64,000 bases of DNA. Source: JAEWWD01 sp964440115 (lineage in GTDB: Bacteria; Bacillota; Clostridia; Christensenellales; CAG-138). The DNA lies in NCBI GenBank assembly GCA_964440115.1, contig CAYTPV010000003.1, positions 1 to 64,000 of the forward strand. The letters run 5' to 3'. A program made the translations under genes and the position numbers. Positions 1-9,800 of this stretch are shown here, piece by piece. The notes below the pieces were generated by a model. It was not told the DNA's origin and did no database searches. It was given only the letters and a program-made list of their open reading frames with translations. Position 1 is the stretch's first letter, and each line of letters begins with the position of its first letter.

Positions 1-1509
1 ACGGCGATAGAAAGCCTTACGGAAATAAACCCTATGGCGACAGGCCGTCCGGCGATAAGCCTTTCGGCGATAGAAAGCCTTACGGGAATAAGCCCTATGG
101 TGACAGACCGTCCGGCGACAAGCCCTTCGGCGATAGAAAACCTTACGGAAATAAGCCCTACGGCGACAGACNNNNNNNNNNNNNNNNNNNNNNNNNNNNN
201 NNNNNNNNNNNNNNNNNNNNNNNNNNNNNNNNNNNNNNNNNNNNNNNNNNNNNNNNNNNNNNNNNNNNNNNCGTCCGGCGACAAGCCTTACGGCGATAGA
301 AAGCCTTATGGCGACAGGCCGTCCGGTGACAAGCCTTACGGCGATAGAAAGCCCTACGGCAATAAGCCCTACGGCGACAGACCGTCCGGCGACAAGCCTT
401 ACGGCGATAGAAAGCCTTATGGCGACAGGCCGTCCGGCGACAAGCCCTACGGCAATAAGCCCTATGGCGACAGGCCGTCCGGCGACAAGCCCTACGGCAA
501 TAAGCCCTATGGCGACAGGCCGTCCGGCGACAAGCCTTACGAAAAGAAGCCCTACGGGAATAAACCCTATGGCGACAGACCGTCCGGCGATAAGCCCTAC
601 GGCGACAGAAAGCCTTACGGGAATAGGTCTTACGGCGATGCAAAGCCCTATGAAAGAAAGCGGCCGTACGAAGAAGAGAACCGCAAGCCTTATGCGGATG
701 CGCTTTCTGATGAAGAGACCGTACAAGCCCCCGCGCAGGCAGCAGATGAGCAGACCATGCCCTATTTCCTGATGGGACGCAACGCGGTGCGCGAAGCCAT
801 CAAGAGCGGGCGCAGTATCGACCGCATACTCGTCGTAGAGGAACAGGACGGTTCCTTGCGCGAAATCGTGGCGATGGCGCGGGATCGCAATCTTGTGATC
901 CGGCCGACTGACCGCAAACGTCTGGACGAGCTGTGCATGCCGTACGGACACGGAGGCAAACCGGGCAATCATCAGGGCATACTCGCCATGGTGCCGGATA
1001 TCGAATACGCAACCATCGAAGAAATACTCGAGCTCGCCAAGGAACGGAACGAACCACCCTTCCTGCTGCTGCTCGATGAAATCAACGACCCGTATAACCT
1101 TGGTTCCATGCTGCGCAGCGCAGCCTGCGCGGGCGTACACGGCGTTGTATTGCCCAAGAGGCGCGCCGCATCCGTAACGGCCGCAGTAGCAAAGGCGAGC
1201 GCGGGCGCTGTGGAATACGTCAAGGTTGCGAAGGTTGTTAATCTTTCCGTAGCCATGCAGCAGCTCAAGGACGCGGGGGTATGGATCGCCGGCGCCGTCA
1301 TGGATGGCACACCCATGACGCAAGTCGACTTAAAAGGTCCGCTTGCTCTTGTGATCGGCGGCGAGGCGGACGGATTATCCCGTCTGGTGCGCGAAGGATG
1401 CGACCATCTGGTATCCATCCCCATGCACGGGCCCATGGACTCTCTCAACGCATCCGTTGCGGCCGCCGTGCTGCTGTTTGAGAAAAACCGCCAGGACGGT
1501 GCGAAATAA
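1..1509 (+). CDS. rlmB: 23S rRNA (guanosine-2'-O)-methyltransferase RlmB, 5' partial, with long repetitive N-terminal extension
   Basis: This is a SpoU/TrmH-family methyltransferase that uses S-adenosylmethionine to methylate a ribose in 23S rRNA (Gm2251 in E. coli numbering). The catalytic part begins near base 757 (MPYFLMGRNAVREAI) and is about 250 residues, the usual full length of RlmB. It has an N-terminal substrate-binding domain and then the three SPOUT motifs: NDPYNLGSMLRSA, LVIGGEADGLSRLV and IPMHGPMDSLNASVA. Upstream lies a low-complexity, charged, Gly/Pro/Tyr-rich tail of five- and six-residue units (GDRKPY, GNKPY, GDRPS, GDKPY) that is probably disordered. The true start is outside the window. 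Before the N-run the coding frame starts at base 3; after it the frame is shifted by one because the 100-N placeholder is not a multiple of three. The ATG at base 34 is not in the true frame. The position next to sigH matches the rlmB-sigH order of Firmicutes. Confidence 0.9.
   Translation, partial: TAIESLTEINPMATGRPAISLSAIESLTGISPMVTDRPATSPSAIENLTEISPTATDXXXXXXXXXXXXXXXXXXXXXXXXXXXXXXXXXXSGDKPYGDRKPYGDRPSGDKPYGDRKPYGNKPYGDRPSGDKPYGDRKPYGDRPSGDKPYGNKPYGDRPSGDKPYGNKPYGDRPSGDKPYEKKPYGNKPYGDRPSGDKPYGDRKPYGNRSYGDAKPYERKRPYEEENRKPYADALSDEETVQAPAQAADEQTMPYFLMGRNAVREAIKSGRSIDRILVVEEQDGSLREIVAMARDRNLVIRPTDRKRLDELCMPYGHGGKPGNHQGILAMVPDIEYATIEEILELAKERNEPPFLLLLDEINDPYNLGSMLRSAACAGVHGVVLPKRRAASVTAAVAKASAGAVEYVKVAKVVNLSVAMQQLKDAGVWIAGAVMDGTPMTQVDLKGPLALVIGGEADGLSRLVREGCDHLVSIPMHGPMDSLNASVAAAVLLFEKNRQDGAK
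3..654 (+). repeat. Coding tandem repeats in the rlmB tail
   Basis: Tandem 15-18 base units (five or six codons) of the form G-[DN]-[RK]-(K)-P-[YS] are arranged in loose higher-order units of about 63 bases (GDRKPY GNKPY GDRPS GDKPY). The copies differ mostly at synonymous positions (tac/tat, ggc/ggt), so selection keeps the peptide rather than the DNA. The array ends around base 654, where it degrades into KPYERKRPYEEENRKPYAD. This array is the likely cause of the assembly gap. Confidence 0.9.
172..271. other. Assembly gap of 100 N
   Basis: Exactly 100 consecutive N, the usual placeholder for a gap of unknown length, placed inside the repetitive 5' part of rlmB. If base 171 is joined directly to base 272, the reading frame (…GDR-PSGDK…) continues. 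The real missing length is therefore zero or a multiple of three, probably whole repeat units. Confidence 0.97.
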
Positions 1510-1548
1510 CAGTTTTTTGTGCAGGTGCCAGCCTGAAAGGGATATCCT

Positions 1549-2178
1549 ATGGAACTTGATCAGGAATTCCTGCCCTATCTGGATATGACGGACGAAGCGC
1601 TCATCGCTGCCGCGCGCGGCGGCGACCGTACCGCGGAGGATATGCTGTATGAAAAATACAAGCATTTCATCCGCGGCCGGGCGCGTTCGTATTTTCTCGT
1701 GGGAGCGGACCGCGAGGATATCATACAAGAGGGCATGATCGGCCTATACAAGGCAATCCGCGATTTCAACGCTGAAAAGACCGGATCTTTTCGGAGCTTT
1801 GCCGAGCTTTGCGTGACGCGGCAAATGATCACCGCCATCAAAACCGCAACCCGGCAAAAACATATCCCGCTCAATTCCTATGTATCTTTAAACAAACCGT
1901 TGTATTCTGAGGGCCCCGAACGCACGCTGATCGATGTGATCAGCGTTGCGCGCGTGAGCGACCCCGAAGAAAACTTCATCAGTCAGGAAGCATACGCCGA
2001 TATGGAGCAAAAGCTGAGGTCATCCCTTTCCCCTCTGGAAAGGGACTGCCTTGCGCTGTACCTGGAAGGTCGGTCGTATGTGGAAATTGCCGGTATTTTG
2101 AAACGACCCACAAAAACAATAGACAACGCGCTGCAGCGAGTGAAGCATAAGCTTGAAAAGCAAATGGAAGGGCAATAA
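1549..2178 (+). CDS. sigH: RNA polymerase sigma-H factor (sigma-70 family)
   Basis: The 209-residue protein has sigma region 2 (about residues 25-95: ARGGDRTAEDMLYEKY, then the core-binding and -10 recognition stretch DREDIIQEGMIGLYKAIRDF) and region 4 (about 145-205: SPLERDCLALYLEGRSYVEIA with the helix-turn-helix RPTKTIDNALQRVKHKL). Length, sequence and position directly after rlmB fit SigH (Spo0H), the transition-state and early-sporulation sigma factor of Firmicutes. A GAAAGGG element precedes the ATG. yacP, which often lies between rlmB and sigH, is absent. That the host sporulates is inferred from this gene and the nearby CotH homologue; it is not shown directly. Confidence 0.9.
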   Translation: MELDQEFLPYLDMTDEALIAAARGGDRTAEDMLYEKYKHFIRGRARSYFLVGADREDIIQEGMIGLYKAIRDFNAEKTGSFRSFAELCVTRQMITAIKTATRQKHIPLNSYVSLNKPLYSEGPERTLIDVISVARVSDPEENFISQEAYADMEQKLRSSLSPLERDCLALYLEGRSYVEIAGILKRPTKTIDNALQRVKHKLEKQMEGQ

Positions 2179-2193
2179 CCAAGGAGCGGCCTT

Positions 2194-2943
2194 ATGCATG
2201 AAGGGCACAGACAGCGCCTGCGGGAACGGTATGTCAATACGGGTCTCGACGGTTTTCAGGAGCATGAGCTGCTGGAACTGCTGCTGACGTATGCCATTCC
2301 GCGGCGCAACACCAACGATATCGCGCACAGCCTGATCGCACGCTTTGGTTCGCTTTCGTCAGTGTTGGAAGCGGATGCCGCGGAGCTTGCCTCTGTCAGC
2401 GGCGTTGGTGAATATGCTGCCGTTTTTCTGCGGCTTATAGGCGACACCGCCCGCAAAGCCGCAAAAGCAGGCCCCCGGCAGACGCCAAGGCTGAATACGC
2501 CCGCGGCTGCCGCCGCGTTTGCAATGGATTTGCTGCGCACAGAGCGATACGAAAGCGTATATGTCGTGAGCCTCGATAAGAATATGCGGTTGCTGCACGC
2601 AGAACGTTTGCTGACCGGCACGCTCACAGAAGCGCCGCTCTACCCAAGGCGGGTAGTGGAATCCGCGCTCATGCACCGCGCACATTCGGTTCTTCTGCTG
2701 CACAACCACCCCAGCGGCGACGCTTCGCCCTCACAGAGCGACGCACAGGCAACAGAGGCCGTGAAAACAGCGCTCAACAGCATCGATATCCGGTTGTTTG
2801 ACCACATCGTGGTCGGCAAAAACGAGGCATACAGCTTTTCACGCGGCATACGGATTGCAAGAGAGGACGCACAGGCTCTTAGCTTGGTAGATAATGCGCA
2901 GTCTGAAAACAACAACACGCTGCTTGCCGCGGAAAAGGAATAA
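2194..2943 (+). CDS. radC: RadC / JAB1-MPN domain protein
   Basis: The 249-residue protein has an N-terminal UPF0758 helix-hairpin-helix region (LLELLLTYAIPRRNTNDIAH; SVSGVGEYAAVFLRL) and a C-terminal JAB/MPN metalloprotease-like domain. The zinc-binding signature is visible as HRAHSVLLLHNHPSGDASPS followed by QSD, giving the H-x-H…S…D pattern near residues 165-180. It was named for a DNA-repair phenotype later attributed to another gene; its biochemical role is still unclear. The start follows AAGGAGCGG by a good spacing and lies only 15 bases after sigH, so co-transcription is likely. Confidence 0.92.
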   Translation: MHEGHRQRLRERYVNTGLDGFQEHELLELLLTYAIPRRNTNDIAHSLIARFGSLSSVLEADAAELASVSGVGEYAAVFLRLIGDTARKAAKAGPRQTPRLNTPAAAAAFAMDLLRTERYESVYVVSLDKNMRLLHAERLLTGTLTEAPLYPRRVVESALMHRAHSVLLLHNHPSGDASPSQSDAQATEAVKTALNSIDIRLFDHIVVGKNEAYSFSRGIRIAREDAQALSLVDNAQSENNNTLLAAEKE

Positions 2944-2957
2944 AAGGGGGACAGGGG

Positions 2958-4679
2958 ATGGACTATCGTATCAGGGCATCGGAATGGATGAAGCTGGCTG
3001 ACTCCGCTGCGGGTCAGGAGCTGTCCTCACTTGCAGACAAGGATCTGGAGGAGCGCTTTTATACCGAGCTGGAATTCGGTACGGCAGGGCTTCGCGGCAT
3101 CATAGGCGCCGGCACAAACCGCATGAATATTTATGTCGTGCGGCGCGCAACGCAGGGGCTTGCCGATTATCTTGGTACCATACCCGGCGCAGCGCAGAGG
3201 GGCGTCGCCATCGCATATGATTCTCGTTTGTATTCCGATACTTTTGCGCTCGAAGCCGCGCTGATACTCGCAAAAAACGGCATACGCGCATACCTGTTTG
3301 AAGGGCTGCGCGCAGTGCCGCAGCTTTCCTTCGCCATCCGGCATATCGGCTGCATCGCGGGCATTGTCATCACCGCCAGCCACAATCCCCCCGCTTACAA
3401 CGGATACAAGGTATACTGGGAGCATGGCGGACAGCTTGCCCCCGCGCAGGCGGACGCCGTTCTCGCCGCCATGGCGCGCGTAGGATATTTCGACGCGTCA
3501 CCCATGTCCAAAGAGGAAGCGCTTGCAAAAGGACTGCTGACCATGATCGGCCGCGAAGAGGATGAGGCATATTATGCCGCAACGCAGACTCTGCTTCTTA
3601 ACCCCTCGCTGCTCAAGGAACGCGGCCATTTATTGAATATCGTGTATACGCCGCTGCACGGAACGGGCAGCATACCCGTGCGGGAGCTTCTTTCGCGCGT
3701 GGGCGTGACCAACGTGCATATCGTAAAAGAACAGGCTGATCCCGACCCCAAATTCCCCACCGTACAGGCCCCCAATCCGGAAGACCCGAACGCGTTTACG
3801 CTAGGCGCGGCACTTGCTGATCAAGTCGGCGCCAACGTGATACTGGCCACCGACCCGGACGCAGACAGGCTGGGCATCGCCGTACGGGACAAAGACGGCA
3901 GGTTTTCCGTACTGACCGGCAACCAGATCGGCTGCCTGCTGCTCGAGCACATACTTTCTTCCCTGCACGCGCAGGGACGGCTGCCCAAGAACGCGCTTGC
4001 GGTGAAATCCCTCGTCAGCACGCGTCTGTGCGACGCCATCTGCGACAGATACGGCGTGCGACTTGAAAACGTACTGACCGGCTTCCGGTTTATTTCGGAA
4101 ATCATCGATGAATGTCAGCGTACCGGCGAGCATACGTTTTTATTTGGCTTTGAAGAAAGCTACGGGTTCCTTGCGGGCGGCTTTTCCCGCGATAAGGACG
4201 CGATCTGTTCGGCCATGCTCGCCGCTGAGCTTTGCGCAAGCTGCGCGCAACGCGGCTTAACGCTGTGCGACGCGCTGCAGGAGCTTTATCGTACTTACGG
4301 CTTTTATAATGAACGCGCAAAGTCCTATACGCTGCTGGGTAAGGAAGGCATGGAAAAAATCGCGGCTGCCATGCGCGCGCTGCGTGAGCACCCCATACAA
4401 ACGCTCGGCGGCATAGAAGTGGAATATATAGAAGATTACCGCACACGCAGGCGCTCGCTGCCTGACGGCTCAATGGCTTCACCGCTCCTGCTGCCTTCTT
4501 CGGATATGATACGCATACTGTTCAAACGCGGGGCTTGGATCGTGGTGCGCCCTTCCGGAACGGAACCCAAACTCAAGCTGTATATCGGCGCAAACGCAGA
4601 CACCGAGAAGGAAGTCGACGTTCTGCTTGAAACTCTTCTGCAGGCGGCCGATCAAACACTATCCAATTTACTGGCGTAG
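2958..4679 (+). CDS. pgcA: Phosphoglucomutase / phosphomannomutase (alpha-D-phosphohexomutase family)
   Basis: A cytoplasmic enzyme of 573 residues that interconverts hexose 1- and 6-phosphates. All four domain signatures are present: the substrate entrance FGTAGLRGIIGAGTNRMN (about residue 40), the phosphoserine loop GIVITASHNPPAYNGYK (about 137-153), the metal-binding loop TDPDADRLGIAV (about 298) and the phosphate-binding loop RPSGTEPKLKLYIG (about 531). Length is typical of the Firmicutes PgcA-like long form used for UDP-glucose and cell-envelope precursor synthesis. It starts 14 bases after radC behind a GGGGGA element. Whether glucose or mannose is preferred cannot be read from the sequence. 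Confidence 0.9.
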   Translation: MDYRIRASEWMKLADSAAGQELSSLADKDLEERFYTELEFGTAGLRGIIGAGTNRMNIYVVRRATQGLADYLGTIPGAAQRGVAIAYDSRLYSDTFALEAALILAKNGIRAYLFEGLRAVPQLSFAIRHIGCIAGIVITASHNPPAYNGYKVYWEHGGQLAPAQADAVLAAMARVGYFDASPMSKEEALAKGLLTMIGREEDEAYYAATQTLLLNPSLLKERGHLLNIVYTPLHGTGSIPVRELLSRVGVTNVHIVKEQADPDPKFPTVQAPNPEDPNAFTLGAALADQVGANVILATDPDADRLGIAVRDKDGRFSVLTGNQIGCLLLEHILSSLHAQGRLPKNALAVKSLVSTRLCDAICDRYGVRLENVLTGFRFISEIIDECQRTGEHTFLFGFEESYGFLAGGFSRDKDAICSAMLAAELCASCAQRGLTLCDALQELYRTYGFYNERAKSYTLLGKEGMEKIAAAMRALREHPIQTLGGIEVEYIEDYRTRRRSLPDGSMASPLLLPSSDMIRILFKRGAWIVVRPSGTEPKLKLYIGANADTEKEVDVLLETLLQAADQTLSNLLA

Positions 4680-4704
4680 TACGCAAACTGGAAAGGTAAG
4701 AAAC

Positions 4705-5472
4705 ATGGCCCGAAAATGGATTGCCTGTATCAGCCTGCTGCTGGCCCTGCTGCTGGGCGGCTGTGCAAAACAGGAGGAAGCCGAGAAGGCGCTGGATTTC
4801 AATGCGGCAACTGCTGCGCAGGCCACGCCCGCGCAGGAAGGGCAGCCGCCTGCCGATTCTTCAGCGCGGCCTGTTACGCCCGGAACGGGCAAACTGAAAC
4901 TGACGGACAGCGTAAGTTACACATTTCCCGGAATGCTTTACGGCGCTGTGGCGTATACCAATACCGACGACGCGGCTATCATGCTGACGGAAGCTTCTTT
5001 CACGTTTACTTACGATGGCGGCTCGCAGCAAAGCACATTCCGTCCGGTTACTGCCGATTATGAAGCCATACAGCCCGGAGAGACGGCCTGGTGCACGCTG
5101 TGGCTGCCCATAGATGACACGGCAGGCACACCCCAGAATATCAAGCTTGAAGCCCAGCTTTCCGCATCGCGCACGGATGTGCAGCAGCAGACGCTTGTCG
5201 TATCACAGGCACGGTTGATACACAATTATCCCGGCTTCGCCACATTGTCGGGGGAACTTTCCAACCCCGGCACACAAGTCTGTGATCTGAATTTGGTATA
5301 TGTCGGCTTTTATGACAAAGACGGAGCGTTTCTTGGGTCATGGCACTTTACGCAAAACGCGGTGCTGCAGCCCGGAGACAGCGCGGCATTCGTGGTGCAT
5401 CTGCAATCGCTGCCCATTGAGGGGTTAAGCGAGCGGACGGCCGAGATGCGTTTTCGCGCCTTTGGAATTTAG
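4705..5472 (+). CDS. Lipoprotein of unknown function
   Basis: The 255-residue protein begins MARKW followed by a hydrophobic stretch ending in the lipobox LLGGC, with the lipidated cysteine at residue 20. A low-complexity Ala/Gln/Pro linker (about 30-65) precedes a beta-rich domain (about 70-255) carrying phrases such as QPGETAWCTLWLPI and LQPGDSAAFVVHL that resemble FxLYD-like or immunoglobulin-like extracellular domains. The start at 4705 is preferred over an in-frame upstream ATG at 4627 because it follows GGAAAGG and puts the signal peptide at the N-terminus. The upstream start would also overlap the previous gene. No catalytic motif is seen; it is presumably anchored outside the membrane. 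Confidence 0.75.
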   Translation: MARKWIACISLLLALLLGGCAKQEEAEKALDFNAATAAQATPAQEGQPPADSSARPVTPGTGKLKLTDSVSYTFPGMLYGAVAYTNTDDAAIMLTEASFTFTYDGGSQQSTFRPVTADYEAIQPGETAWCTLWLPIDDTAGTPQNIKLEAQLSASRTDVQQQTLVVSQARLIHNYPGFATLSGELSNPGTQVCDLNLVYVGFYDKDGAFLGSWHFTQNAVLQPGDSAAFVVHLQSLPIEGLSERTAEMRFRAFGI

Positions 5473-5539
5473 GCAGGATATCATATGGCTTCTGATCAAG
5501 TGTTAGAAATTTGCCGCCGTGCGGCAGAAAGGAGGCAGT

Positions 5540-6697
5540 ATGGATAAACGCGGTGCTTCGCGGACCCGCTGGCCGCGCATGCGGAAATATATGTGGCTCA
5601 TCACATACGCGATACTGCTGTTCCTGCTGCTGTACCGCATTGACGATGCCTGGAAAGCGCTCACCTGGTTTCTGGGGGTGCTCTCGCCCATATTTGTGGG
5701 CATTGTGCTGGCGTTCGTATTCCATCTGCCGATGGATTTCTTTCAGTATAGGCTGCTGCGCAGCTGGGAACACCACCCCAACAGGCTGGTGCGCAAAATG
5801 TGGCGAGGTATCAGTATGTTCCTCGCCTATCTGTGTATATTCCTGCTGCTGGGTGGATTGGTCGCGCTCATTCTTCCGCGTGTGATAGACAGCATCACGG
5901 CTCTCGCCGCGAATTTCTCCACATATCTCAACCGATTTCAGGTATGGGCGGACGGCATGCTTTCTTCGGTTTCCGTCAACCCTGACATCAGCGAGCCGGT
6001 GAGCAATCTGTGGCAGCAAGGTATTACGATGCTGCAGGATATACTGAGCAAGGCTGTCAGCGGAGCGGTCAATTTTACAGTAGGCCTCACAGGAGTCATA
6101 TACAATCTGCTGCTTTCTCTGATGATATCAGGGTTCATTCTGTATAATCGCAAAAAGCTGTTTTCCCAATTCCGGAGGGTTTCCACCGTGGTGCTCGGCG
6201 CCAAGAATACGCGGCGCATCGGCGAGATACTGCGCATGGCAAATCAGTCGTTCAGCCAGTTTATTGTTGGGCAGACCACGGAAGCGCTCATACTTGGCAC
6301 GCTTTGTTTTGTTGGCATGAGCCTGCTGAGGCTGCATTACGCACTGCTGGTCAGCACCATCATAGCCGTAACAGCGCTCATACCCATACTTGGCGCATGG
6401 ATCGGAACCATCCCCTGCGCAGTCATACTGATGGTCATCGACCCGGTGCAGGCGCTGTGGTTTTTGCTGTTCATCATCATACTGCAGCAGATTGAAAACA
6501 ACTTTATCTATCCGCATGTCGTGGGCGGCGCAATCGGCCTGCCCGGCCTGTGGGTGCTTTTGAGCATCATTATAGGCGGCGGCCTGTTCGGCCTGTGGGG
6601 CATGCTGTTGGGCACCCCCGTTGCTGCGCTGTGCTATCGTCTTATTCGCATTTGGGTAGGCGAACGGGAGGATATGGTTGGCCCGCCTGAGCCTTAA
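5540..6697 (+). CDS. AI-2E family transporter / UPF0118 permease
   Basis: The 385-residue integral membrane protein has about eight hydrophobic segments: two near the N-terminus (MWLITYAILLFLLLYRI; FLGVLSPIFVGIVLAFVFHL), a third at LAYLCIFLLLGGLVALILP, and a C-terminal bundle with the family signature VGQTTEALILGTLCF…LIPILGAWIGTIPCAVI and GAIGLPGLWVLLSIIIGGGL. Family members export various small solutes or act as ion antiporters; the substrate is not predictable here. The start at 5540 follows AAAGGAGG by four to five bases, a better fit than the in-frame ATG 21 bases upstream. The 6698-6842 spacer after it contains a TATAAT at 6747-6752 that may serve the next gene. Confidence 0.85.
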   Translation: MDKRGASRTRWPRMRKYMWLITYAILLFLLLYRIDDAWKALTWFLGVLSPIFVGIVLAFVFHLPMDFFQYRLLRSWEHHPNRLVRKMWRGISMFLAYLCIFLLLGGLVALILPRVIDSITALAANFSTYLNRFQVWADGMLSSVSVNPDISEPVSNLWQQGITMLQDILSKAVSGAVNFTVGLTGVIYNLLLSLMISGFILYNRKKLFSQFRRVSTVVLGAKNTRRIGEILRMANQSFSQFIVGQTTEALILGTLCFVGMSLLRLHYALLVSTIIAVTALIPILGAWIGTIPCAVILMVIDPVQALWFLLFIIILQQIENNFIYPHVVGGAIGLPGLWVLLSIIIGGGLFGLWGMLLGTPVAALCYRLIRIWVGEREDMVGPPEP

Positions 6698-6842
6698 CGA
6701 GGGCGTTCTAAACATTTTATGAATTTTTATCCTCCTCGTTTCCATATATAATTCTTTATGATACACTTAGGAAAGCCGTTTGGCGCATGCCCGGCGGCAA
6801 TATTTTTCGCGCCTTCCGCGCGACAGGGAAGGAGCGCTCGAT

Positions 6843-9800
6843 TTGCGCATTCGCAGCCTGTTGTTGCTGATATTCGTTACCGTGCTGTGCGCAGCAGGGC
6901 TTTTTCTGGTATTTACACTGCATGACGGCTCTGCTGGCACGGGCAATGCGGGTAAAACCGGTATACGCATCAACGAAGTTATGACCTCCAATAAGGGTAT
7001 GATTTCAGATGGCAACGGCAAATTCCCGGATTGGATCGAATTGTATAACTCCTCCGACGCGGATGTGAATATCTCCGGTTATGGTCTTTCGGACGATAAA
7101 CTGACGGCTGCCAAATGGGCATTCCCTTCGGGCACTATCGTTCCTGCAAAAGGATATATTGTAGTGTTCTGTTCCGGCGACGCACAGGATGGCGCCATGC
7201 ACGCCCCCTTCAAGCTTTCTGCGCAGGATGCGCTCATACTGAGCAACACCTCCGGCCATGTCGTGGACAGCATGCAGTTGAAGAGTGTCGCTGCGGGCAG
7301 TGTGCTCGCGTTTGACGATACGGACAACGCATGGAAGGAATTTGCTTATCCGTCGCCCGGTTTTCCCAACACGGAAGAAGGCGCCAAGCAATACCGCGAC
7401 TCCCTGCAAACCACAACGGTCGATAACGGCGTGCGCGTCAACGAATTCATGGCGAGCAACGCCACTACGCTGCCAGGCAAACTGGGCGATTATCCCGACT
7501 ATATTGAACTTATCAACACAACGGACAAGCAGGTGGATATTTCCGGCTGCGGGTTATCCGACGATGAAAACCAGCCAATGAAGTGGGTATTTCCGGCTGG
7601 AACCGTCATATCACCTAAAGGGCTTTTGCTTGTATACTGCTCCGGCCGCGACGGATGGCAGGAGGATGAACTCAACTCACCGTTTAAACTGCGCGCTTAC
7701 GGCGAAAGCGTTGTTTTTTCCTCCAACAGCGGCGGCATTATTGACAGCTATACTTACGCTGAAATGCAAGCGGATCAAGCAATGGCGAGGGAACCGGACG
7801 GAACCGGGGAATGGAAATCCACAGCGCAGCCCACGCCGGGTTACCCCAATACGGATGATGGGTTCGCGGCCTTTTCCAACACCAGCGCCCTCCCAAAGGG
7901 CGCTGTGATGCTTTCTGAGGCGCTTACAAGCAATGCGGGTTCCTATACTGTCAACAATACAACGCCGGATTGGATAGAGCTGTACAACAGTTCATCCTCC
8001 CCCGTCAGCCTGAAGGACTATGCGCTTTCGGATAACCCCAACAACCCTGCGTTGTGGAAGTTCCCGGATATCACCATCAACCCGGGCGAATACCTGACGG
8101 TGCTCGCTACCGGAAACGACGTGCGCGATACGCAAAAAAAAACACTGGAAACCAACTTCGCTCTTTCCGGCGCGGGGGAACCGGTTCTGCTGTTTTCTCC
8201 TGACGGGGAATTGCTGGATAAACTGCTGCTGCCGCACAGCGCTCCGGATATCAGCTATGGCCGTACCGATGGCAAGCTACTGTATTACGCCACACCAACC
8301 CCCGGCGCAAAGAACGGCGAAGGCGCCCTGGGTATCACGCGTATGCCGTCGTTTTCCACAAAGCCCGGCGTATTCGACGCCGCGGTCAGTATAGAATTAG
8401 CAGCCGACGAGAGCGAAACAATTTATTATACGACGGACTGCACCACTCCTACTGCAAGCTCCTCCCGCTATGAAGGACCGATATCCATTGCGCACAACAC
8501 CGTTATCCGCGCCGTCGCCATGCGTGACGGATACCTGACCGGAGGTGTGAATTCAGGCACGTATCTGTTCACGGCGGACGACGTCAACCATAAACTGCCC
8601 ATTGTTACGCTGGTCACCGATCCGGATAATCTGTGGGATTCCAAGAAGGGCATTTACGCTTTCGGCGAAAATTACGACCCGGATCTGCCGTACGGCGATT
8701 CTCTGCTGACTGCAAACTTCTATCAGGGACGCGGCATTCAGGGTGAAGAAGTGCAGACACAGTGGGAGCGCCCCGCAAGCTTTGCGGTGTTCACCGACGA
8801 TACGCGCACCGAGGCTTTCTCGCAGAATGTATCTATCCGTATTGCGGGTGCGTTCGGCCGCGGCCGCGCTCAAAAGGGTTTCAACGTTGTCGCACGCTCC
8901 AAGTACGGCAGCAACTCCATGGCGTATTCCTTCTTTGACAACAGGCCGTACACGGAATATAAATCGCTTGTACTGCGGCCCGGTGCGCAGGATCAGAACC
9001 GCGGCAAAATACGCGACGAGCTTTCCGCAGGCGTGCTTGAAGGCTCGGATATCGATATGCTCTATCAGGCGTACAAGCCGTATGTGCTGTATCTGAACGG
9101 CGAATACTGGGGCGTATATTTTCTTAAGGAAAAGCGCAGCCGCTTCTTTGTGGCGCAGCATGAGGGCATACAGGACTCGGACAATCTTGACCTGCTCAAG
9201 GCAAGCAGCCAGGTTTCCCATGGCAACAACAAGGAATGGCTGAATTTGATGGAATACATCGAAGACCACGATCTTTCCTCTGCTGAGAACTACAAGTATG
9301 TGGAAGAACGCATCGACGTCAACAGCTTCATGGATTATATGATCTGCGAGCTGTACGTGGGCAACTCGGATTACGCAAACATCCAATATTACAAGCTGCC
9401 GGGCGGCAAATGGAAATGGGTGTATTACGATTTCTGCTGGGGCTGGAGCAATATCAACCACCAGACCGTCACACTCCGGCGCGGATCTGCACCCGCCGCA
9501 TCCTGCCTGTTTAATGCCATGCTGCAGAACGCTGACTGGCGCGATGCCTTCTGCAGGCGGTTCGCGCAGGTGATGAAAACAGTGTACGCCCCCGACCGCG
9601 TCAACGCGCTCATAGACAAGCTTTATGCAGATGTAGAGCCGGAGATCAAGCGGGAACGGGAAAAGTTCAACGGCGCAACATTCATGGGTATGGCGCAGAA
9701 GGCCGAAGTACTGGGCAGCTATGACTCCTTCCAAACCAACATAGCGTATATCCGTAAGTTCGTGCAGGAGCGTCCTGCCGTGATTAAGGCACAGCTCAAG

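Noticed and set aside
1..654. Possible CRISPR array because of regular short repeats
   Set aside because: Units are contiguous, of variable length in whole codons, with no unique spacers and no cas genes; they code for peptide repeats.
158..772. Long open frames on both strands over the rlmB repeats (Arg/Cys-rich on the minus strand, Ala/Thr/Ser-rich in another plus frame)
   Set aside because: They are frame shadows of a tandem coding repeat; only the Gly-Asp-Lys-Pro-Tyr frame runs into the conserved methyltransferase domain.
6780..6842. Upstream TTG at 6780 as start of the CotH-family gene
   Set aside because: No ribosome binding site before it, whereas TTG at 6843 follows AAGGAG and starts directly before the signal anchor.
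8553..9734. 393-codon frame opposite the CotH-type gene
   Set aside because: Composition and lack of motifs mark it as antisense shadow of a strongly supported gene.
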